Source of the DNA: an uncultured Gammaproteobacteria bacterium
GTDB lineage: Bacteria > Pseudomonadota > Gammaproteobacteria > Acidiferrobacterales > CAJVXG01
Reading direction: 5' to 3'
Length of the DNA stretch: 9,853 nucleotides
Assembly: GCA_913009215.1 (NCBI GenBank)
Contig: CAJVXG010000048.1
Coordinates: 1 to 9,853 of the forward strand
Every line of letters begins with the position of its first letter. Within the stretch, counting starts at the first letter, position 1. This document shows positions 1-6,388 of this stretch, one piece after another. The position numbers and the translations under genes were made by a program. Below the pieces are notes generated by a model. It worked only from the letters and a program-made list of their open reading frames with translations, searched no databases and was not told where the DNA came from.

Positions 1-56
1 GCCTCCTCGCTCTTATCTTCCGTCTGCGCCGATACCAGTCGGTCCGTTTCAATCAT
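1..56 (-). CDS. ruvB: Holliday junction branch-migration ATPase RuvB, N-terminal fragment (cut by window edge)
   Basis: Only the first 18 codons plus two bases are inside the window. They read MIETDRLVSAQTEDKSEE, which matches the start of RuvB in gammaproteobacteria (E. coli begins MIEADRLISA). The ATG (bases 56-54) lies 4 nt after the ruvA stop, and a purine-rich AGGATAGGG just upstream, overlapping the ruvA end, can serve as ribosome binding site. From the family: RuvB is a hexameric AAA+ motor loaded by RuvA on Holliday junctions, and it pumps the DNA arms to drive branch migration. None of its Walker motifs is visible here, so the call rests on the N-terminal match and the position directly after ruvA. 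Confidence 0.9.
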   Translation of the reverse strand, partial: MIETDRLVSAQTEDKSEE

Positions 57-60
57 GGCC

Positions 61-657
61 CTATCCTGTCATGGCCTGCAGGGCCTGTCGAATAATATCT
101 TCGGAACTCTTGCCCGAGGTCGAGATATTGCGAATCGCACGGTTGGCTTCGTTGGGCTTGTAACCCAGAGACACCAATGCGCTAACGGCCTCACTAACGG
201 CATCGGGGACAAAACCATCGTCACCCCGGGCTACCGATGTGTCGGGTGCCGATTGCAGATCAATTTTGTCTCGCAGCTCCACGATCAGGCGCTCGGCGGT
301 CTTGCGGCCGATACCGGGGACCTGGGTGATGCGGCTGATATTCTCTTCGGCAATACAATGGATGAATTCCGATTCAGACAAGCCGGACAACAAGGCCAGC
401 GCCACCCGCGGGCCGATACCACTGACCTTGAGCAAGATGCGAAACAGCGTCCGTACGGATTCACTGCTGAAACCATATAACAGGTGGGCGTCGTCCCGCA
501 CCACCAAATGAGTAAACAATGTGACCTTGTTACCGACGTCCGGCAGGTTGTAAAAAGTCGTCATCGGGGCCGAAATCTCGTAGGCAATCCCACCGGTATC
601 AACCAGTAGCATGGGTGGCTCTTTTTGCAGCAAGGTGCCCTGAATGCGGCCAATCAT
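61..657 (-). CDS. ruvA: Holliday junction DNA-binding protein RuvA
   Basis: This 198-residue protein is close to the E. coli length (203). RuvA tetramers bind four-way junctions and load the RuvB motors. Domain I (residues 1-62) starts MIGRIQGTL and carries the acidic pin as Asp55-Asp56 in RDDAHLLYGF; E. coli has Glu-Asp there. Domain II holds two helix-hairpin-helix motifs, KVSGIGPRVALALL (about 77-90) and TQVPGIGRKTAERL (111-124). Domain III (about 152-198, with LVSLGYKPNEA) is the part that contacts RuvB. The frame is open upstream to base 741, but the conserved family start is the ATG at 657. That ATG overlaps the ruvC TGA as ATGA, which points to translational coupling. No strong Shine-Dalgarno precedes it, consistent with translation by ribosomes finishing ruvC. 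Confidence 0.97.
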   Translation of the reverse strand: MIGRIQGTLLQKEPPMLLVDTGGIAYEISAPMTTFYNLPDVGNKVTLFTHLVVRDDAHLLYGFSSESVRTLFRILLKVSGIGPRVALALLSGLSESEFIHCIAEENISRITQVPGIGRKTAERLIVELRDKIDLQSAPDTSVARGDDGFVPDAVSEAVSALVSLGYKPNEANRAIRNISTSGKSSEDIIRQALQAMTG

Positions 658-1172
658 CGTACCACGCGCATCCTGGGTATGGACAAACCCCGGTCCAGTG
701 CATGCAGACCCACCGTCCGGTGCGCATGACATATGGCACAAGCCAGGGCGTCAGCGGCGTCGGCCTGCGGTTTACCGGACAAGGCCAGCAGCTCCTTCAC
801 CATATGTTGCACCTGCGCCTTTTGGGCATTGCCCTTGCCGACCACGGCCTTCTTGATTTGCAGTGCGGTGTACTCATGGACGCTGAGTTGTTGATTGGTG
901 CTGGCACAGATGGCGGCACCACGGGCATGGCCCAGCTTCAACGCCGAATCGGCATTACGGGCCAGGAACACCTTTTCAATGGCCAGGACATCCGCTCGGG
1001 AGTCGGTAATAATCTCGGTGATATTTTCATAAATGATTTGCAAACGTTCCGCGAGATCGCCCTTGATCTTGATACAGCCACTGGTAACATAATTTAACTT
1101 GCCATTGCGTAATATCTGCACCACACCAAATCCGGTGACACGAAATCCGGGGTCAATACCTAATATACGCAT
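654..1172 (-). CDS. ruvC: Crossover junction endodeoxyribonuclease RuvC
   Basis: This 172-residue protein is the resolvase that nicks Holliday junctions symmetrically, with RNase H-like fold and Mg-dependent catalysis. All four catalytic acids align with E. coli: Asp7 in LGIDPGFRVTG, Glu66 in LAIEKVF, and Asp138 and Asp141 in PQADAADALA. Other family signatures are NADSALKLGHARG (about 73-85) and the basic VVGKGNAQKAQVQHMV stretch (about 110-125). The start ATG at 1172 gives the canonical MRILGIDPG. AGGAG lies upstream, but with a rather long spacer of 13 nt. The yebC stop is 30 nt upstream and the ruvA ATG overlaps its stop, so ruvC sits inside one transcription unit. The length and intact active site argue for a functional enzyme. 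Confidence 0.97.
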   Translation of the reverse strand: MRILGIDPGFRVTGFGVVQILRNGKLNYVTSGCIKIKGDLAERLQIIYENITEIITDSRADVLAIEKVFLARNADSALKLGHARGAAICASTNQQLSVHEYTALQIKKAVVGKGNAQKAQVQHMVKELLALSGKPQADAADALACAICHAHRTVGLHALDRGLSIPRMRVVR

Positions 1173-1202
1173 AGTTCGTTTCTGACTCCTGGGTTCAACA
1201 CA

Positions 1203-1952
1203 TTAGCCGGCCTGTTGCTGTAATACCTCATCAGGGAAATCGGCATTGGAATACACGTTCTGCACGTCGTCCAGATCTTCCAGGGCGTCCAACAGCTTGA
1301 GCATGGTTTCGGCATCATCGGGCGACAACGTCACCTGGGTACTGGCACGCTGGCTGATCTCGGCCATTTCCGGTTTCAGATCGGCGGCTGCCATGGCATC
1401 GCGCACGGCGGCAAATTGCTCGGTCGTGGTAATCACCTCAATGCTGCCATCCTCATCGGTAATGACATCATCGGCACCGGCCTCCAGGGCAGCGTCCATA
1501 ATAGCCTCTTCGTTGCTGCCATCGGCATAGGTCAACACACCCAGCTTGCTGAACAGGTAGGCCACGGAACCATCGGTACCGAGATTACCGCCCATTTTGG
1601 TGAAGGCATGGCGCACCTCGGACACGGTGCGATTGCGATTGTCGGTAGTGCAATCCACCAGCACGGCGACGCCGCCGGGGCCGTAGCCCTCGTATCGAAT
1701 TTCCTCGTAATTAACCCCCTCGGTATCGCCGGTGCCGCGCTTGATGGCCTTTTCGATTTTGTCCTTGGGCATATTGTTGGCCAGGCCCTTGTCGATGGCG
1801 GTGCGCAATCTGGGATTGGCGCCGGGATCGGCGCCGCCAATGCGAGAGGCAATGGTGATTTCACGTATGCATTTAGTGAAGATCTTGGCCCGCTTGGCAT
1901 CCTGAGCGCCCTTGCGGAAACGGATATTGGCCCATTTACTGTGTCCGGCCAT
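1203..1952 (-). CDS. yebC: YebC/TACO1 family protein (translation factor or transcriptional regulator)
   Basis: The protein has 249 residues and the diagnostic start MAGHSKWANIRFRKGAQDAKR. Other family blocks are GANPRLRTAIDKGLANNMPKD (about 44-64), YEGYGPGGVAVLVD (87-100), DNRNRTVSEVRHAFTKMGGNLG (104-125) and GSVAYLFSKLG (128-138). The C-terminus is acidic. Members were long annotated as DNA-binding regulators (PmpR in Pseudomonas). The mitochondrial relative TACO1 and some bacterial members promote translation, including of proline-rich nascent chains. Which role applies here cannot be read from the sequence. The start has a good ribosome binding site (GGGGAG, 4 nt spacer). It is the first gene of the yebC-ruvC-ruvA-ruvB group, an order widely conserved in gammaproteobacteria, and a candidate promoter lies about 70 nt upstream. 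Confidence 0.95.
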   Translation of the reverse strand: MAGHSKWANIRFRKGAQDAKRAKIFTKCIREITIASRIGGADPGANPRLRTAIDKGLANNMPKDKIEKAIKRGTGDTEGVNYEEIRYEGYGPGGVAVLVDCTTDNRNRTVSEVRHAFTKMGGNLGTDGSVAYLFSKLGVLTYADGSNEEAIMDAALEAGADDVITDEDGSIEVITTTEQFAAVRDAMAAADLKPEMAEISQRASTQVTLSPDDAETMLKLLDALEDLDDVQNVYSNADFPDEVLQQQAG

Positions 1953-2026
1953 CTGACTCCCCGTTCACTCTGCTGATTGTCATGTTTTGTTGCCACATAA
2001 GCACGTCAGGCGATTTCTTGTGCGCC

Positions 2027-2056
2027 AGTGTAACACCTGGCCCACCCGCAACCCAA
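2027..2056 (-). promoter_or_regulatory. Candidate sigma-70 promoter upstream of yebC
   Basis: On the minus strand, TACACT (2032-2027) is preceded by TGT, giving an extended -10 element. TTGGGT (2056-2051) lies 18 nt upstream as a weak -35 box. The -10 matches the consensus at 4 of 6 positions and the -35 at 3 of 6. It lies in the only sizeable gap between aspS and yebC and would give a leader of roughly 65-70 nt. This is a by-eye prediction; transcription could also read through from aspS. Confidence 0.4.
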
Positions 2057-2067
2057 GCCATAGCCTG

Positions 2068-2083
2068 GTCGGGAATACCCGAC
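2068..2083. repeat. Short perfect inverted repeat in the aspS-yebC gap
   Basis: GTCGGG and CCCGAC form a perfect 6-bp stem around a 4-base AATA loop. It lies about 50 nt past the aspS stop and just upstream of the candidate yebC -35 box. It is not followed by a T-run on the transcribed strand, so it is not a canonical intrinsic terminator. It could be a weak transcript-end hairpin, an operator half-site pair or chance. Confidence 0.4.
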
Positions 2084-2134
2084 AATACCGGTAACAACGG
2101 CACCGATAGTGTGGTGTCATCAATAATCAGGGGA

Positions 2135-3925
2135 TCAGGACGCTGACTGGTCCTTGTCTATGGGCTTACGCAGCCGGATATTCAATTCGCGTAACTGCTT
2201 GTCGTCAACGATATCGGGCGCCCCAGTCAACAAGCAGGAGGCCTTTTGTGTTTTCGGAAAGGCAATGACATCACGAATGGAGTCCATACCGGTAATCTGC
2301 GACACAATACGATCCACCCCGAAGGCAATACCGCCATGGGGGGGGGCGCCGTACTTCAGGGACTCCAGCAGGAATCCAAATTTCTCGTCCGCTTCGGCCG
2401 GTTCGATACCCAGTACTTCAAACACACGCTGCTGAACATTCTGTTTATGAATACGGATTGAACCGCCGCCAATCTCGGAACCATTGAGAATCATGTCGTA
2501 GGCACGTGAATAAGTATTGGCCGGATCCTTGTCCAGTAATTCCACATCGGATTCTTTGGGCGCCGTAAACGGATGATGCAGCGCATGCCAGGTCTTGCTG
2601 TCGGCATCGTAGGCAAACATCGGGAAATCAACTACCCACAATGGCTGCCAACCGTCTTTTAACAGACCGCGATCACGCGCCACCAGATCACGCAGGGCCG
2701 ATAACGAATCGTTCACCACATCGGCCGAGGCGGCGCCAAAGAAAATCAGATCGCCGTCTTCGGCCGCGCTACGTTGTAATATGGTGTCAACAACATCGTC
2801 CGGTAGAAATTTCAGGATCGGCGATTGCAAACCATCGCGCCCCTTGCCGACTTCGTTGACCTTAATATAGGCCAGACCCCTGGCGCCGTATTTACCCACA
2901 AAACCAGTGTAATCGTCTATTTCCTTACGCGTTAACGCCCCACCCCGGGGTATGCGTAATGCCGCTACGCGGCCGTCACTGGCCTGTGCCGGTTGCGAGA
3001 ATACCTTGAATTCCACGTTTTGCATGACATCGCTGAGCTCAACCAGTTCCAGCGGGTTGCGCAGGTCTGGTCGGTCGGTACCAAACCGGCTCATGGCCTC
3101 GTCGTATCGCATTTGCGGGAAAGGGTCGGGCAGGACTACATCCAGCACTTCTTTAAACAGGGCGCGGATCATGTTTTCCATAATGGTCATAATATCCGCC
3201 TCCTCAAGGAAAGCGGTTTCGATATCAAGCTGGGTAAACTCCGGCTGGCGATCGGCACGCAGGTCCTCATCACGAAAACATCGGGCAATCTGGAAATAAC
3301 GTTCAAAACCGGCGACCATCAACAGCTGCTTGAACAACTGCGGGGACTGCGGCAAAGCAAAAAACTGTCCGGGATAGGTACGGCTGGGCACCAGGTAATC
3401 GCGTGCGCCTTCCGGTGTCGAACGTGTCAATATCGGTGTTTCAATCTCGATAAAACCGGCATCTTCAAGAAAACGACGCAAGGTCTTGACGACCGTATGG
3501 CGTGTTCGGATATTACGGTGCATCACATCGCGCCGTAAATCGAGGTAACGATATTTCAGCCGCAGCCCTTCATTGACACCGTCTTCATCCAGCTGGAAGG
3601 GCAGCGCATCCGATTTATTAAGCACTTCCAGTGTTTGACCAAGCACCTCGACCATGCCTGTGGCCAAAGCCGGATTGACCGTATCCTTGGGGCGATGCCG
3701 CACCTTGCCCTGGATACGCAGTACATACTCGCTTCGTATTTGTTCGGCCAATGCAAATGCCTCGGCCTCATCGGGATCGACCACGACCTGAACAATGCCT
3801 TCACGATCACGCAGGTCAATAAAAATGACACCGCCATGGTCCCGGCGTGTATCGACCCAACCACAAAGCGTCACTTCCTGGTCGATCAGAGATTCATTTA
3901 CATGTCCGCAGAAATGTGAGCGCAT
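2135..3925 (-). CDS. aspS: Aspartyl-tRNA synthetase, bacterial type (possibly non-discriminating)
   Basis: The protein has 596 residues (E. coli 590) and ligates Asp to tRNA in the cytoplasm. The N-terminal OB-fold anticodon domain (about 1-110) has VTLCGWVDTRRDHGGVIFIDLRDREG. Class II motif 1 follows at 158-177 (FIEIETPILTRSTPEGARDY), then QSPQLFKQLLMVAGF (193-207). Motif 2 is at 217-234 (FRDEDLRADRQPEF, Arg218 contacting ATP), then the bacterial GAD insertion domain (about 290-420). Motif 3 is at 531-540 (GGIAFGVDRI, Arg539). His30 after RRD resembles the Pseudomonas enzyme that also charges tRNA-Asn; E. coli has Leu. The ATG gives the usual MRSHFCG start but has only a weak GGAA ribosome site. 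Codons near motif 3 (GAPPHG) contain nine consecutive C bases, yet the frame is intact. Confidence 0.97.
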   Translation of the reverse strand: MRSHFCGHVNESLIDQEVTLCGWVDTRRDHGGVIFIDLRDREGIVQVVVDPDEAEAFALAEQIRSEYVLRIQGKVRHRPKDTVNPALATGMVEVLGQTLEVLNKSDALPFQLDEDGVNEGLRLKYRYLDLRRDVMHRNIRTRHTVVKTLRRFLEDAGFIEIETPILTRSTPEGARDYLVPSRTYPGQFFALPQSPQLFKQLLMVAGFERYFQIARCFRDEDLRADRQPEFTQLDIETAFLEEADIMTIMENMIRALFKEVLDVVLPDPFPQMRYDEAMSRFGTDRPDLRNPLELVELSDVMQNVEFKVFSQPAQASDGRVAALRIPRGGALTRKEIDDYTGFVGKYGARGLAYIKVNEVGKGRDGLQSPILKFLPDDVVDTILQRSAAEDGDLIFFGAASADVVNDSLSALRDLVARDRGLLKDGWQPLWVVDFPMFAYDADSKTWHALHHPFTAPKESDVELLDKDPANTYSRAYDMILNGSEIGGGSIRIHKQNVQQRVFEVLGIEPAEADEKFGFLLESLKYGAPPHGGIAFGVDRIVSQITGMDSIRDVIAFPKTQKASCLLTGAPDIVDDKQLRELNIRLRKPIDKDQSAS

Positions 3926-3957
3926 AACAAATTATTCCAGCTATAAAATATATTCAG

Positions 3958-4578
3958 TTATTTCTTTAACACTTCGGCTTTTCTCTTCGGCACCACCACA
4001 CCGGCCGAAATAATCATCTTCAGGCCATCATCAACATTGATATTCAGATCCATAACGTCTTCTTCCGGTAGCATCAGGAAAAACCCGGAGGTGGGATTCG
4101 GAGTCGTTGGTACAAACACATTGATCATTTTCTTGCCGGTCATATCGCTAACACTGGTTATCGAGTCACCGGTCAGGAATGCCAAAGTCCAGATACCCTT
4201 TCTTGGATATTCAATCACAACCACCTTGCGGAAGGACTTGCCGGTACCAGAGAACATGGTCTCCATGACCTGTTTGACACCATAATATATAGAGCGCACC
4301 AGCGGGATGCGATTTAATATTTTTTCACCTAGCTGCACCAACTTGCGACCAAAGAAATTGGCCACAATGACCCCGGTAAGCAGCACCACAAAGAGTACCA
4401 GCACCAGACCCAGACCGGGTATCCTGAAACCCATTAATTGTTCGGGACGGTAGGCCTCCGGGATCCACAGCAGGCTCTTGTCCATCAACTCCACCAGGAA
4501 CTTGATAATCAACACAGTAACGCCCAACGGTACCCAGACCAGCAAACCGGCGACGATGTATTTACGTAAAGTGACCAT
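3958..4578 (-). CDS. DUF502 family inner-membrane protein
   Basis: This 206-residue protein has two predicted membrane helices near the N-terminus (about 7-32 and 54-76). A soluble C-terminal part of about 125 residues follows. Family signatures are visible: LLVWVPLGVTVLIIKFLV, RIPLVRSIYYGVKQV (90-104), and NVFVPTTPNPTSGFFLML (153-170), the most diagnostic block. DUF502 proteins are widespread in bacteria; plant relatives are COV1 and LCV, linked to vascular patterning and trafficking. The molecular function in bacteria is not established. It lies 23 nt after the fmdB-like gene and 32 nt before aspS on the same strand, so the three are probably co-transcribed. The ribosome site is weak. The neighbours fit the usual gammaproteobacterial linkage with aspS rather than revealing a function. 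Confidence 0.9.
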   Translation of the reverse strand: MVTLRKYIVAGLLVWVPLGVTVLIIKFLVELMDKSLLWIPEAYRPEQLMGFRIPGLGLVLVLFVVLLTGVIVANFFGRKLVQLGEKILNRIPLVRSIYYGVKQVMETMFSGTGKSFRKVVVIEYPRKGIWTLAFLTGDSITSVSDMTGKKMINVFVPTTPNPTSGFFLMLPEEDVMDLNINVDDGLKMIISAGVVVPKRKAEVLKK

Positions 4579-4601
4579 TGATGTTGTGCCTGGCTTTGTC
4601 T

Positions 4602-4847
4602 TTATTTTTTATCCGATTTTTTTGCGTCGGATTTCTTGTCTTTGGATTCGCTCTTCTTTTTACCGCTGTTCTTGAAGTCGGTTTCGTACCAGCCCGACCC
4701 CTTGAGCTGGAATCCGGCCGCCGACACCAGTTTCTTTAGTTGCACTGCGCCACACTCCGGACACTCCCTGAGTGGTTCATCGGATAACTTCTGTATGGTC
4801 TCAAACGTGTGACCACAGGCCTCACACCGATACTCATAAATGGGCAT
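4602..4847 (-). CDS. FmdB-type zinc ribbon protein
   Basis: This small protein of 81 residues begins MPIYEYRCEACGHTFE, the hallmark of the FmdB/CxxC_CXXC_SSSS family. Two CxxC pairs (Cys8/Cys11 and Cys29/Cys32) would bind one zinc ion. The sequence KKLVSAAGFQLKGSGWYETDFK (38-59) is the conserved second half. The tail (60-81) is low-complexity Lys/Ser/Asp. The name comes from a putative regulator of a formamidase operon, but the general role is unknown. The frame is open upstream to 4946. The start at 4847 is chosen because the family always begins MPxYEYxC and because GGAG lies 10-11 nt upstream. It is the first gene of the unit leading to DUF502 and aspS, behind a TATAAT box. Confidence 0.92.
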   Translation of the reverse strand: MPIYEYRCEACGHTFETIQKLSDEPLRECPECGAVQLKKLVSAAGFQLKGSGWYETDFKNSGKKKSESKDKKSDAKKSDKK

Positions 4848-4917
4848 GAATACAAATCTCCAGAAACGCGCGCGCCCCAACCCGGGGCATGTCAGATGAT
4901 GCGGAAAAACGGGCGCA

Positions 4918-4946
4918 ATTATAGCCTTACGGCCACATGAACGCAT
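4918..4946 (-). promoter_or_regulatory. Candidate sigma-70 promoter for fmdB-like/DUF502/aspS
   Basis: A perfect TATAAT (4923-4918, minus strand) lies in the 104-nt gap after the DUF3999 gene, about 70 nt before the fmdB-like ATG. The -35 region at a 16-17 nt spacer (TGCGTT or ATGCGT) is poor, so the site may need an activator or be weak. A GCCCC/GGGGC 5-bp inverted repeat (4874-4888) sits between the predicted start site and the gene. The placement suggests that the housekeeping genes are transcribed separately from the upstream envelope pair. Confidence 0.45.
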
Positions 4947-4951
4947 TCTTT

Positions 4952-6388
4952 TCAGTCATTTTCAGCCTTTTTTTCTGCTGCGTCCAGGGCCTGCCCACCG
5001 GGGCCCTGTCCCATTTGCCGCATCAGGCTAATGGCCATCCACGCCAGCAACAGCACGCCCAGCCCCAATACCCCCCAGAGCAGCCATTTTTTCCAGGCCA
5101 CGGTCTCGGCCCAGGCCGGTTTCAGTGCCATGGGTCCGGCCAGTTCTACAGGACTGCCGATAGTGGCCTGTTTCATCCCAAGCTTGTCTTTTCCGGAGAA
5201 TTGATTAATCAATCGATCCACCTGGAAGTCCGCACCCTGGACATGCGGGCGCACGCTGCCGTAGGCCAGGCGAAACGGCGCTTCACCGCGGGCAATAAAA
5301 ACCAGTTGTTGCGGCAACCAGCCCGCCCGCAACTGTGGCATGCCCTGGCCCAGACCACCTTCTTTTTGCTCCACCTTCAGCTTCCAGTATCGATGTGTCG
5401 ACGGCCGTACCTGGAACCGGGGATTCTTTAAGGCATTGCCGTTAATCTGTAAATCGTACAATAGCCCCCCGGTCCGTAACTGCCATTCATCGGTAACACG
5501 ACTGCGGGAATACAGGCTGGCACTGACCAGGGTATTGCGTTGTGCCAAACGCAGCTCCAGGCGATCGACCGGCATACCGCCCTTGAGATCAAAGAAATAT
5601 TCGCCCGGCTTTTCGACCTCAACCGTTGCCGTAGCGTTGTGCCATTGTCGTGACCGGTCTACAACCTTGTCGGCCAATTCGGCCTTGATGGAAATCAGCT
5701 TCAATGGCGTCTGCTTGCCGGGCCAGGACAAGCGCAGAAAATTGGTTTTCAGATGACCCAGCTCGATCGTACGTCGCTCCAGGCGATGACCACCGTATTG
5801 CAGGTAAGCGACCGGTGCATTGTAGGTTACGGTCGACCACCGACGCAGATCGTCGCTGCGCTCGACACGCACCCGGCCGACAAAATCCCCGGCCTTGTTG
5901 TCCCAGTTCAGGTTCAGAACCTTCATTGGTTGTTTGATCCCGCTGGTATCCAGCAAATAACCGATAAGCCTGCGCCCACCTTCCTTTGTATTGCTATCGA
6001 CATTGACAACCGTCTCGCCACGCCTTTGACGGACCTTGATCGACAGCTGGTCCAGATTCTGGTTCGGCTTGCCGTACAAAGGGTAGATTTGCACCTCTAC
6101 CGGGGCCAGCGACTTGACGTCACGCAGTAGCGGTTGTCGCACGGCATGCGGCACCACCTCATCTTTGCTGTTAAACACACGCATATCGCCAAGATCAGGG
6201 CGCACCACCGTTTGGTAAATAAACTTCGGTAGCGACAGCTGGTGCAGTGCGGCCTGATTGTTAATACGCAAAGGGGCGGCATAGGCAAAATCCTGCGGCA
6301 CCGGTGTTTTGGTTTTCTCCCTGGCGGCCCAGGCCCCCGGCATCAGGACCAGGAATATTACAATTATTTTTAAATATTTTTGATACAT
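4952..6388 (-). CDS. DUF3999 family exported, membrane-anchored protein
   Basis: The protein has 478 residues. It has a signal peptide (1-21, hydrophobic IIVIFLVLMPGAWA), a large presumed periplasmic region, one C-terminal membrane helix (about 433-455, KKWLLWGVLGLGVLLLAW) and a short charged cytoplasmic tail. The block FIYQTVVRPDLGDMRVFNSKDEVVPHAV (56-83) is typical of DUF3999. Residues about 150-235 (with VRVERSDDLRRWSTV) and about 255-365 each resemble beta-sandwich, discoidin/galactose-binding-like modules by pattern; that fold is inference. No catalytic motif is recognised. The ATG overlaps the DUF2339 stop by one base (TAATG). AAGGAGG lies 10 nt upstream, so the two genes are co-translated. 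The family has no established function; a partner role to DUF2339 in the envelope is the natural reading. Confidence 0.88.
   Translation of the reverse strand: MYQKYLKIIVIFLVLMPGAWAAREKTKTPVPQDFAYAAPLRINNQAALHQLSLPKFIYQTVVRPDLGDMRVFNSKDEVVPHAVRQPLLRDVKSLAPVEVQIYPLYGKPNQNLDQLSIKVRQRRGETVVNVDSNTKEGGRRLIGYLLDTSGIKQPMKVLNLNWDNKAGDFVGRVRVERSDDLRRWSTVTYNAPVAYLQYGGHRLERRTIELGHLKTNFLRLSWPGKQTPLKLISIKAELADKVVDRSRQWHNATATVEVEKPGEYFFDLKGGMPVDRLELRLAQRNTLVSASLYSRSRVTDEWQLRTGGLLYDLQINGNALKNPRFQVRPSTHRYWKLKVEQKEGGLGQGMPQLRAGWLPQQLVFIARGEAPFRLAYGSVRPHVQGADFQVDRLINQFSGKDKLGMKQATIGSPVELAGPMALKPAWAETVAWKKWLLWGVLGLGVLLLAWMAISLMRQMGQGPGGQALDAAEKKAEND

Noticed and set aside
658..741. 28-residue N-terminal extension of RuvA
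   Set aside because: RuvA starts at MIGRIQ in the whole family, and the extension lies entirely within ruvC in another frame.
1416..1976. Long plus-strand open frame (186 codons) opposite yebC
   Set aside because: It is antisense to a clearly conserved gene, has no recognisable domain, and its length is explained by codon bias of yebC on the other strand.
2993..3538. Long plus-strand open frame (181 codons) opposite aspS
   Set aside because: It is a shadow of the aspS coding frame with no family signature. The same applies to the other plus-strand frames opposite aspS, DUF3999 and DUF2339.
3926..3957. AT-rich spacer before aspS as a separate promoter
   Set aside because: TATATT-like bases are present, but no convincing -35 lies at 16-18 nt. 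The AT-richness alone is not enough.
4874..4888. GCCCC/GGGGC inverted repeat as a terminator for DUF3999
   Set aside because: The 5-bp stem has no following T-run, and it lies downstream of the candidate promoter, so chance in GC-rich leader sequence is as likely.
4848..4946. 33-residue N-terminal extension of the fmdB-like gene
   Set aside because: The family starts at MPIYEYRC. The extension would run through the TATAAT box and lacks a ribosome site.
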